IMG/VR virus record: IMGVR_UViG_3300046462_000508
Location: 1 to 39,688 of that record
DNA: 39,688 nt
Reading direction: 5' to 3' (one strand)
From: a virus
In this document: positions 1-5,571 of the stretch, in pieces
Layout: the number at the start of each line of letters is the position of its first letter
Position numbering within the stretch: the stretch's first letter is position 1
Made by a program: the position numbers and the translations under genes
The notes under the pieces: model-generated
What the model was told of the DNA's origin: nothing
The model's database searches: none
The model's input: the letters and a program-made list of their open reading frames with translations, nothing else

Positions 1-238
1 CGGCCGTGAGAGCCGCTATGCCGCTGTCCCACGCGTTGAAGTAGACCGCTAGGGCCTCAACGAGGGTGAGCGTCCTACCGGACAGCTCGAAGGCTTCTAC
101 GGCCGCGTGAACGGCCGTGCCCTGGAGGGTCCATGCGGCGGGTGTCTGTGGTGCCCTGGCGACTCGTTCGAGCCTGTAGGACTCGCCGCAGCGGGCCCAC
201 GTGGTGAGCTGTGAGACGGACCGGTGTCCGGCGCTCAG
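1..238 (-). CDS. RecB/Cas4-type PD-(D/E)XK exonuclease, N-terminal part (runs off the left edge)
   Basis: Open minus-strand frame running off the left edge. The readable N-terminus contains SQLTTWARCGESYRLERV and then LQGTAVHAAVEAFE. This order (S-x-tW-x-C-P/G-x-x-Y/F-R, then G-T-A-V-H-x-x-x-E) is the usual start of phage and actinobacterial RecB-like/Cas4-like nucleases used in DNA recombination and replication. The catalytic D-ExK part lies outside the window. No ATG, GTG or TTG is available in this frame. The only plausible start is a CTG at 238-236 that overlaps the TGA of the upstream gene (CTGA), with AAGGA about 7 nt upstream. Co-translated with the preceding 102-residue gene. Family call fairly sure; start uncertain. 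Confidence 0.72.
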   Translation of the reverse strand, partial: MSAGHRSVSQLTTWARCGESYRLERVARAPQTPAAWTLQGTAVHAAVEAFELSGRTLTLVEALAVYFNAWDSGIAALTA

Positions 239-543
239 GCGCCGTCCTTGCCCTTGGCCGGGTGCTCGCCGATGCCGGACCGGATGAGGCCGAGGAGTCG
301 GCGGGTGTGCTGGTCGGCCACGAGGTTTACGGCCTGGTTCAGCGCGGCGTACATGGCGCCCGCGAACTCGCCGAGCTGTTCGAGGGTCAGCGTCACTTCG
401 AAGGCGTCGCCATCCTCGCTGACTTCGATCGCCAGGCCCACCGAGTCACCGAGGTCACGAACCTGGAACTTCAGCTCGTCACCGTGGTACAGGCCCGAAA
501 CGAACCGGTAGGAAGCGCCGTGCTTAGGGATGTCGTTAGTCAA
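235..543 (-). CDS. hypothetical small acidic early phage protein (102 aa)
   Basis: Start chosen at a TTG (543) because GGAGGT lies 6 nt upstream; the longer frame would begin at a TTG inside a regulatory repeat (TTGACA, 564-559). The protein is acidic with alternating beta-like segments (SYRFVSGLYHGDELKFQVRD, FEVTLTLEQLGEF) and a basic tail (HPAKGKDGA). I do not recognise a family. It directly precedes, and overlaps by 4 nt, the exonuclease gene, so a role beside DNA processing is possible but unproven. Confidence 0.6.
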   Translation of the reverse strand: MTNDIPKHGASYRFVSGLYHGDELKFQVRDLGDSVGLAIEVSEDGDAFEVTLTLEQLGEFAGAMYAALNQAVNLVADQHTRRLLGLIRSGIGEHPAKGKDGA

Positions 544-557
544 GAATCCACCTCCGC

Positions 558-575
558 GTGTCAAGGATGAAACAG
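558..575 (-). promoter_or_regulatory. single operator-type half site upstream of the 102-aa gene
   Basis: TGTCAAGGATGAAACAG reads on the minus strand as CTGTTTCATCCTTGACA, the same motif that forms -35 regions elsewhere in the window. Here the start codon is only 16 nt downstream of TTGACA, so a normal -10 would fall on the start codon; a promoter for this gene is unlikely. It is better seen as a binding site (stoperator-like). Confidence 0.6.
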
Positions 576-590
576 TAAGGGCATGAAGAA

Positions 591-612
591 AGGGCCTCCG
601 TAAAGAGGCCCT
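591..612 (-). terminator. terminator after the Cys-pair protein
   Basis: AGGGCCTC-cgtaaa-GAGGCCCT stem on the minus strand, followed by TTCTTC. Confidence 0.8.
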
Positions 613-618
613 GAGACT

Positions 619-999
619 TCAGGAAGCGAGCACGGTCAGCCGCGCGCTTGGGGATAGCCCTTGATCCGACTTCAGTTCGTCGGCGCAAGCTCCACAGTAG
701 GGCACGCGTCTCCGCGTGTCAAGGATGAAACAGTCTCGGTCGAGACTCGTGTCTTGGCCGCCGGTCACGCCTGCCAGAAACACCAGCTTCCCACCCTCGT
801 ACAGCCATGCCCATGCCTGAACCTCAGAGCCCGTATCTATCGTGTGCTCTCCGAGGAAAGCCCCCCACCCGACGTGAGGACCCTCCCCGCACACCCCGCA
901 CCCTTGGTCTACCTCATCCCTGGCGGACGCGTCGGCCTCCGCTGTCGTCGCGCTAATTTCTGGCTCCGTTCTTCGAACCCCTGTTCGACCCCATAGCAC
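619..999 (-). CDS. small protein with two CxxC pairs, candidate zinc-binding
   Basis: The well-supported part is the C-terminal ~95 residues: CGVCGEG, then a Trp-rich strand region (VQAWAWLYEGGKLVFLAG), then YCGACADEL. Two CxxC pairs about 75 residues apart suggest one structural zinc site. The frame extends upstream to 1140, but that would begin inside the terminator of the preceding gene, so a GTG near 999 is offered; the true start is uncertain. A 25-nt regulatory repeat lies within the reading frame (709-733). A terminator hairpin follows at 591-612. No function recognised. Confidence 0.5.
   Translation of the reverse strand: MLWGRTGVRRTEPEISATTAEADASARDEVDQGCGVCGEGPHVGWGAFLGEHTIDTGSEVQAWAWLYEGGKLVFLAGVTGGQDTSLDRDCFILDTRRRVPYCGACADELKSDQGLSPSARLTVLAS
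709..733 (-). repeat. 25-nt exact duplicate of the 551-575 sequence inside a coding region
   Basis: Reads ctccgcgtgtcaaggatg plus aaacagt, identical to 551-575. Here it lies inside a reading frame (amino acids CFILDTRRRV), where a promoter is unlikely, so a DNA-binding role is more probable than a transcription start. Confidence 0.7.
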
Positions 1000-1114
1000 C
1001 CTATCGGCCCTGCCTGCACCCGGCAACGATGCCCGCCTACACCTCTGCAACGATGCAGATCGAGGGGGGAGCCCCAGACTAGGGACTTTCGGACCTCGAA
1101 ACAACACCGTAAAC

Positions 1115-1150
1115 AACAAAAAAATAAGGGCGCCCACCATGTGGACGCCC
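1115..1150 (-). terminator. terminator after the HTH gene
   Basis: GGGCG-x-CCAC/GTGG-x-CGCCC stem with a three-base loop, followed on the minus strand by TTATTTTTTTG: a strong rho-independent terminator. Confidence 0.85.
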
Positions 1151-1197
1151 GCCCAGTTTTGATACTGGTCGGTTACTTCATACCGCTAAACCCCTGC

Positions 1198-1617
1198 TCA
1201 CTCAGGGTGCTGAAAGTACTCGCCTTTTGGCGTATCCGGCCTACGCTTTGCGTAGTAGAACCCGCCAGCGGAGGAAGCCTCGTTGGGACCGACCGCCGGG
1301 TCATACATGACCACTAGGTCCTTCGCGTCTAGCTTCGCCTTCCAGTTTTCGAACGTGACCCGGTTGGCGTCGGTCAGCTTCTCGCCGTCCTGGACGCGCT
1401 TGAGTGCCCGGAGCCCGCGAGCGGCAGGAGAGTGGGCCGCTGCTCCCACGCCTAGCCACGGCAATTTCGCCTGTGTGGTGTGGCCAGGAGACCAGCCCCC
1501 GGAGCGACCAGCGCGGCGAACAGCCTGGCCGCCGACGCCCCACCGCGTGGCGAGTTCGTTTGCGGTGTGGCCGGACGAAAGGAGGGCGGCAACCTCCTTA
1601 TTGGTCACGGGGATCAC
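1198..1617 (-). CDS. HTH DNA-binding protein, candidate phage regulator/repressor (139 aa)
   Basis: GTG start at 1617 chosen for GGAGG 7 nt upstream; longer frames lack a ribosome site. Residues ~5-42 (NKEVAALLSSGHTANELATR, then WGV, QAVRRAGRSGGW) read as a helix-turn-helix of the homeodomain/sigma-4 type. The C-terminal half contains a basic helix and a FYYAKRRPDTP tail. It is a single gene between the attP-like region and the early operon, where temperate phages often carry their repressor. Its own promoter (1692-1721) overlaps one copy of the phage's TTGACA-type half site, which would allow autoregulation. DNA binding is inferred from the motif; the repressor role from position only. Confidence 0.55.
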   Translation of the reverse strand: MIPVTNKEVAALLSSGHTANELATRWGVGGQAVRRAGRSGGWSPGHTTQAKLPWLGVGAAAHSPAARGLRALKRVQDGEKLTDANRVTFENWKAKLDAKDLVVMYDPAVGPNEASSAGGFYYAKRRPDTPKGEYFQHPE

Positions 1618-1691
1618 CCGTGCGCCTCCGCCTGCCATTTCCGAATTCCAATCTGTAACTTGTCGCGTTCCCACGCGACGGTGGCAACCAC

Positions 1692-1721
1692 ACTTTAAGC
1701 GCACCGTAGCGTCATTGACAA
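1692..1721 (-). promoter_or_regulatory. promoter of the HTH gene with an overlapping half site
   Basis: Minus strand TTGTCA-18-TAAAGT, about 75 nt before the GTG start. The plus strand reads GTAGCGTCATTGACA (1706-1720), a member of the phage's half-site family, overlapping the -35. Autoregulation is possible. Confidence 0.5.
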
Positions 1722-2040
1722 GCGGGCGGGTGGTCGCACATCAGGCGCCCCGCCCCAGCTCAGGACCAGGATAAGGAATGCATAAGCCAGTACCCTTAGG
1801 CTTGCACAGGACAAATATTACAGGCTGTAGCAGGCAAGGACGCCCACCCCGAACAGGGTGTTTCCCCAGGCCAGCGGCCTAGACCACTAGATGGACCAGG
1901 AGTCTAGTAACGGGTGTGAGCCCTCACCGGAGATGACTTTCCGTGACCAGAGCAAAGGATCAGTAAAGGAGTGTGAGGAGCCCGGGAGAGGGGTAAGGCC
2001 GCGCGCTTTACAGCGGGCGGCCCGCACGTGGCCACGAAGC

Positions 2041-2072
2041 AAAAGCCCCCGTCAGCCGAAGCTAACGGGGGC
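2041..2072 (-). terminator. integrase terminator
   Basis: Twelve-bp stem GCCCCCGTTAGC / GCTGACGGGGGC with UUCG tetraloop and TTTT tail on the minus strand. Confidence 0.9.
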
Positions 2073-2100
2073 CTGTGAGCCAGCACCGATCCAGCACGGT

Positions 2101-2148
2101 GGTCAGAAGCGGTCCGGAACGATCTCCAATGGACCGGAACCGCTGACC
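2101..2148. repeat. imperfect inverted repeat, candidate attP core or arm region
   Basis: GGTCAG-x-AGCGGTCCGG and CCGGAACCGCT-GACC mirror each other around a 16-nt centre (aacgatctccaatgga). Lies about 150 bp downstream of the integrase stop, where attP is usual. Confidence 0.4.
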
Positions 2149-2293
2149 CTCTTACCTGCGGGTTTGCGGTCCCCAACCTGGGATGCTATGACGCCGTCAT
2201 CGCCTTCTGCAGGAAGGTGTGGGAAAGCGGTCCCTACCAGGGTGGGAGCCCTCTTCCCGCGCCCAAGTCAGCACAGGTCCAGCACGGTCAGCA

Positions 2294-3505
2294 CTACGCG
2301 GCGACACGGAGACTCCCGCCGTCCGACTCCGGCCAGAGCGCCGCCTCCATTACGACACGCATCTTCTCCGGGGCCTCCTTCGTGAGGTGGCCGTAGGTGT
2401 CCACGGTTTCCTGGATGGACTGATGCCCCATCCAGCGTGACACCTCGTGGATCGGACGGCCGCCAGCCAGAGCCGTAGACGCGAAGTAGTGGCGCAAGTC
2501 GTGGGCCGTGTAACCGAACTTGATCTCAGCCACCGTCCGGTCCCAATGGTGTTGGAAGCTGGAATACGTAAGCGGGTTCCGGGTCCGGGTGTAGAACACC
2601 ACGCCAGCCTGTCCCTCAACCACGACGGTTCCGAACTCGGAGATGTGTGCAGCTATCCCCATCGCAAGGCTCGGGGCTAGCGGGATTTCGCGGTACTCCC
2701 CCTCAATCCGATGCTTGAGAGGCCGAAACCACTTCCCATATTTCTTATAGCTGGTGACGACCTGCTGTCTGATTTTCAGCATGTCACCCCGGACGCTGTC
2801 CTCGGTCACTGCCAGGGCTTCCGAGGCGCGCAGCCCGGCGCCAGCCATGAGCAAGATCGCTAGCCTCAGGTTTCGAGGCATGGTCTCCGCCAGGACGTGA
2901 ACCTCTTCGGCGGTAGGGATCTCGTCCCTGTCCACCCCCAAGCCCTTCGCCTTGGGAGGCTTGACTCCCGCACAAGGGTTCTCCGATATGCGTTTGTCCT
3001 TGACCGCCGCCGCAAACATCCCCTTGATGGGGATCAGCAGGAAGGTGATCGTGGCCGGGGCGAGCCCTTCGGCCGCCTCGCGCTTCTGCTTCGAAACGCC
3101 CTGGCGGGTCATCTTGGTGACCAGGGACTCAATGTCTCCGTTGCTGACCCCCGCTAGGGTCTTCCTGCCCAAGGCGGGGAATAGGTAGTTCTCCAGCGCA
3201 GCCCGATACTCGTGAAGCGTCTCGCCGGTCACCCTCTGCCGATCAAGCCACTCACGCCCGTATGCCTGTACCGTCATCGCCCCCCGGTTGGGGTCGAGGT
3301 AGAGGCCAGCGTTCTTCTCGTTCTCGACCTTGTTGGCGAAGGCGTCGGCGTCGCGCTTGAGGTCAAACGACTTCTCACGCTGACGCCCCGAACGTCCTCC
3401 CGGCTCGCGGTAGCGAACCGTCCACTTGTGCCCGCAACGCGTCTTCTCGCACGGATAGAAGCGGTCCTTCTCGTCTTCCTTGCATGGCTGGAACACCTTG
3501 GCCAT
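2294..3505 (-). CDS. int: tyrosine-family phage integrase
   Basis: 403 aa with the phage integrase layout: an N-terminal Arg/Cys-containing AP2-like or zinc segment (CKEDEKDRFYPCEKTRCGHK), a SAM-like arm/core-binding domain (~residues 65-170), and a catalytic domain with Arg in AGLRASEALAV, the HDLRHYFAST box (H-x-x-R), GH in WMGHQSIQET and the nucleophile Tyr in DTYGH. All expected catalytic residues are visible, so it should be active in site-specific integration and excision. ATG start with AGGAAG upstream; lies just downstream of the excisionase gene and is followed by a UUCG-loop terminator. Its attP probably lies in 1730-2290. Confidence 0.95.
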   Translation of the reverse strand: MAKVFQPCKEDEKDRFYPCEKTRCGHKWTVRYREPGGRSGRQREKSFDLKRDADAFANKVENEKNAGLYLDPNRGAMTVQAYGREWLDRQRVTGETLHEYRAALENYLFPALGRKTLAGVSNGDIESLVTKMTRQGVSKQKREAAEGLAPATITFLLIPIKGMFAAAVKDKRISENPCAGVKPPKAKGLGVDRDEIPTAEEVHVLAETMPRNLRLAILLMAGAGLRASEALAVTEDSVRGDMLKIRQQVVTSYKKYGKWFRPLKHRIEGEYREIPLAPSLAMGIAAHISEFGTVVVEGQAGVVFYTRTRNPLTYSSFQHHWDRTVAEIKFGYTAHDLRHYFASTALAGGRPIHEVSRWMGHQSIQETVDTYGHLTKEAPEKMRVVMEAALWPESDGGSLRVAA

Positions 3506-3543
3506 GGATGGCTTCCTGTCTCGATGTGACTTGGGTACTGCGG

Positions 3544-3711
3544 CTAGTTCTCAAGCCAGCGGTCCACCGCTGCGCGCCGGAAGCGGAGCCCCTGTCCCTT
3601 CTTAATGACGGGGATTTGCATGCCCTTCTCGCCGTGGTTGTCGTAGATCCACGACTTCGGCCGCTTGAGGTAGGCGGCGAGGTCATCGATATCCATGAGC
3701 GGTTCGGGCAT
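3544..3711 (-). CDS. xis: excisionase-like HTH protein (55 aa)
   Basis: Start ATG 3711 with GGAGG 7 nt upstream. The short protein has the MerR-like/HTH_17 excisionase signature: DIDDLAAYLKRPKSWIYDN, then IPVIKKGQGLRFRRAAVDRW. This fold bends DNA at att sites and directs the integrase to excision. It sits 38 nt upstream of the integrase and probably shares its promoter at 3784-3813, where an inverted operator overlaps the -10 box; integrase and excisionase would therefore be silenced together by whatever protein binds there. Confidence 0.85.
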   Translation of the reverse strand: MPEPLMDIDDLAAYLKRPKSWIYDNHGEKGMQIPVIKKGQGLRFRRAAVDRWLEN

Positions 3712-3783
3712 GGCTCTACCTCCGGGGGATCGCTGCTGGGGGATTGGACTCCACCGGAGCCCAACGCTCCGGAACAGACCCGA

Positions 3784-3824
3784 CTGTAGCATCCTTGACA
3801 GACCGCGTGTCAATGATGAAACAC
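3784..3824 (-). promoter_or_regulatory. xis-int promoter with inverted operator
   Basis: Minus strand TTGACA (3813-3808), 18-bp spacer, CTACAG (3789-3784). A second, inverted copy of the half site, TGTCAAGGATGCTACAG, covers the -10. The two TTGACA boxes face each other with a 7-nt gap. Confidence 0.75.
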
Positions 3825-3831
3825 AAAAGGA

Positions 3832-3855
3832 CCCCCGGCCCCGAAGGGCCGGGGG
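3832..3855 (-). terminator. late-operon terminator
   Basis: CCCCCGGCCC-cgaa-GGGCCGGGGG, minus strand tail TCCTTTTG. Separates the late transcript from the excisionase promoter. Confidence 0.85.
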
Positions 3856-3870
3856 TTTCCCGTTCACAAC

Positions 3871-3900
3871 GCCGGCCGGGCGCTTTACAGCGCCCCGCGG
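3871..3900 (+). repeat. 30-bp composite repeat
   Basis: GCCGGCC-5-CTTTACAG-4-CCGCGG; the CCGCGG abuts the stop codon of the holin candidate. Confidence 0.85.
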
Positions 3901-4281
3901 CTAGTGGGTCGGCGGCAGAACCGCCGGGCCGGACGGAGCCGAAGGCGTGGTGACGGTAACCAGGCCAGCGGCCTGAGCCGCCGCCTTCACGTCCTCAATC
4001 ACCGCCTTCGCGTCCTGGACTGTCTGAGCCGCGAGAGGCTTCGGGCCACCGCCCGGCGCCGGAGTGTGCAGAGCCACGTTCACCAGATCGGCCGCCTTCT
4101 GAATGGGCACGACCCGAGACCGCAGCAGCGGCGCCGACAGCGCCGTCAGGACCGCCGGAAGGTACGAACGCCAGTCACCGCCGCCAGAGACAGCGGCGGA
4201 CAGGCCAGCCAGGGCGCTCACGCCCTGAACCAGCCAAACCGGCTCCCGCGACACGTTGAACTTGAACAAAGACAGGTTCAT
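3901..4281 (-). CDS. small hydrophobic protein of the lysis module, holin candidate
   Basis: 126 aa. N-terminal half has two moderately hydrophobic stretches (VWLVQGVSALAGLSAAVS and YLPAVLTALSAPLL). The rest is an Ala-rich amphipathic helix (AVIEDVKAAAQAAG) and a Pro-rich end. GGGGGA precedes the ATG. It lies immediately after the endolysin and is the last gene of the late transcript before the terminator. Position and hydrophobicity suggest a holin, but the hydrophobicity is weak and an unrelated accessory protein is possible. Its TAG stop is directly abutted by a copy of the 30-bp composite repeat. Confidence 0.5.
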   Translation of the reverse strand: MNLSLFKFNVSREPVWLVQGVSALAGLSAAVSGGGDWRSYLPAVLTALSAPLLRSRVVPIQKAADLVNVALHTPAPGGGPKPLAAQTVQDAKAVIEDVKAAAQAAGLVTVTTPSAPSGPAVLPPTH

Positions 4282-4297
4282 CAGATTCCCCCTTGGA

Positions 4298-5275
4298 TTA
4301 GAACTTGCAGACTGCGGCCTGAGTCATCGGCCCGGCAGTCTCGTCCGGGCCGCCCGTGCTCCACAGCCACGAACGCAGAGACAGGAAGTAGTGGATGTTC
4401 GAAGACGTGATAGGGCCGAACCAGCCGGTGACCGGCTGCCGGTATCCCCTATCGGCTAGGCACTGCTGAAGGTGCCGCACGTCGTCACCAGACGCGCCGT
4501 ACGCCAGCACCCGCGTGTGGGCCGGGCTGGTCGGCGGGGCCGGAGACTTGCCCACCGGCTTCGGAGGCTTGCTCACGGGTGTCGGAGGCTTGGGCGTGGG
4601 CGTGGTCGGCTTGCCGGCCGGAGGCTTTACAGTCGGTCCCGGAGCCACCGGGGCCGTAGCCTGCGGGACACGGATCACCTCGCCCGGCTGAAGCGCAGTC
4701 GGGTGCGCGGCGGGACCAGGGTTCGCCGCCAGCAAAGCCGACAGGCTGACGCCCAAGACAGCGGCGATGCCCCACAGGGTGTCACCCCGCTTCACCGTGT
4801 AGGTCTTCGCCCCGCCAGCGGTCACGTTCCCCACGGCGTCATACGCCGGATAGCCGTAGCCAAGGATGGACCGGGGCCACTCCGTGTGGCGGAACACGCC
4901 AAGCCTGCCGCCGTTCGGGTTCGTGGAGTTGCCCTCGATCGTGCCCACGGAGCCGTTCGGGTTGACGGTCTCCACGATCCCGACGTGATCGGCCTCCCCG
5001 TCGTTGTTCCAGTCGAAGAACACGACGGCGCCCACTCTGGGCGTAGAGCCCCACTGGCCCCGGCTCTTGAACCACTCGACATGGGAAGGGCACCATCCGA
5101 AATTGCCGATGATGCCGGTTGCCCCGGCCGTGTGGCCAACCCAGGACACGAAAAAGTCGCACCAGGACCCATCAGGATCGCCGTCCCACTCGGCGTAGAC
5201 GGTGTCCCCGTTGGCATCCTCGACCGTGCCGAGCTGCCCCCTAGCGACGTTGAGAACAGTCTCAGTCGTCGTCAT
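4298..5275 (-). CDS. endolysin: CHAP-type peptidase + LysM + C-terminal wall-binding domain
   Basis: 325 aa (ATG 5275, GGGGGA 5 nt upstream). Residues ~1-145 form a CHAP/NlpC-like amidase-endopeptidase: catalytic Cys in WCDFFVSWV and His in DHVGIVE, with the N-terminal ARGQLGTVED helix. Residues ~165-215 are a LysM (YTVKRGDTLWGIAAVLGVS, then LQPGEVIRVP), which binds N-acetylglucosamine polymers. A Pro/Lys/Thr linker follows, then ~70 residues resembling a peptidoglycan-binding-1 domain (GASGDDVRHLQQCLADRGY). Cleaves host cell wall at the end of infection. A copy of the 30-bp repeat is encoded in frame exactly at the LysM/linker junction (TVKPPAGK). Confidence 0.9.
   Translation of the reverse strand: MTTTETVLNVARGQLGTVEDANGDTVYAEWDGDPDGSWCDFFVSWVGHTAGATGIIGNFGWCPSHVEWFKSRGQWGSTPRVGAVVFFDWNNDGEADHVGIVETVNPNGSVGTIEGNSTNPNGGRLGVFRHTEWPRSILGYGYPAYDAVGNVTAGGAKTYTVKRGDTLWGIAAVLGVSLSALLAANPGPAAHPTALQPGEVIRVPQATAPVAPGPTVKPPAGKPTTPTPKPPTPVSKPPKPVGKSPAPPTSPAHTRVLAYGASGDDVRHLQQCLADRGYRQPVTGWFGPITSSNIHYFLSLRSWLWSTGGPDETAGPMTQAAVCKF
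4613..4642 (+). repeat. 30-bp composite repeat (in endolysin, CCGCGG end lost)
   Basis: GCCGGCC-5-CTTTACAG in frame at the LysM/linker junction. Confidence 0.75.
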
Positions 5276-5552
5276 CAAACTCCCCCTTGTCAGAAATCAA
5301 CTCCGGAGCAACAGCCCGGAGCAGACGGGTAAAGCGCCGGATCTCGGCGCGCAGCGAAGTGACCTCCGCCGTAAGTTCCTGCACGGCCGCCTCAAGGCGG
5401 TCACCCCGCGCCTTCTGCGCCTGCGCCTCGTCGCGCCACACGTTCGTGGTCTCGACCTGCGCAGCGGCCTTCATGCGGGCGCGTGCGCCCGACCCGATGC
5501 CGAGACCGGCCGCGAGAACAGCGGCAGTTGAAATCATTGCCTCGTAAGACAA
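5262..5552 (-). CDS. membrane-anchored coiled-coil protein of the lysis module
   Basis: TTG start at 5552 behind a GGGGGGG tract; an ATG 5 codons later is an alternative. Residues ~5-25 (MISTAAVLAAGLGIGSG) form one membrane or signal-anchor segment. The remainder is a charged coiled coil (WRDEAQAQKARGDRLEAAV, LTAEVTSLRAEIRRFTRLL) ending in an acidic tail. The architecture resembles small lysis accessory (spanin- or antiholin-like) proteins next to actinophage endolysins. It overlaps the endolysin start by 14 nt, so the two are translationally coupled. Confidence 0.65.
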   Translation of the reverse strand: MSYEAMISTAAVLAAGLGIGSGARARMKAAAQVETTNVWRDEAQAQKARGDRLEAAVQELTAEVTSLRAEIRRFTRLLRAVAPELISDKGEFDDDD

Positions 5553-5571
5553 GGCCCCCCCTTGAATGTGG

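Larger units (their letters stand above)
1723..2293. other. gene-free region between HTH gene and integrase, probable attP region
   Basis: No credible gene. Contains a repeat core with weak flanks (2006-2013), the integrase terminator (2045-2072), an imperfect dyad (2101-2148) and two copies of TCCAGCACGGT (2090-2100 and 2279-2289) that could be integrase arm sites. No tRNA-like segment recognised. Confidence 0.5.

Noticed and set aside
559-564. TTGACA at 559-564 as promoter of the 102-aa gene
   Set aside because: The start codon is 16 nt downstream, so the -10 would overlap it; ribosome site and start lie within the promoter span.
1000-1140. Long N-terminal extension (to 1140) of the Cys-pair gene
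   Set aside because: It would begin inside the terminator of the previous gene and has low-quality composition.
1723-2293. tRNA gene or tRNA-end attachment core
   Set aside because: No GGTTCRANYCC T-arm or acceptor stem found; no tRNA seen anywhere in the window.
1-2293. Left end as host chromosome joined to a prophage end at attL
   Set aside because: The genes left of the integrase are phage-type and carry exact copies of the phage's half-site family, so they belong to the same genome.
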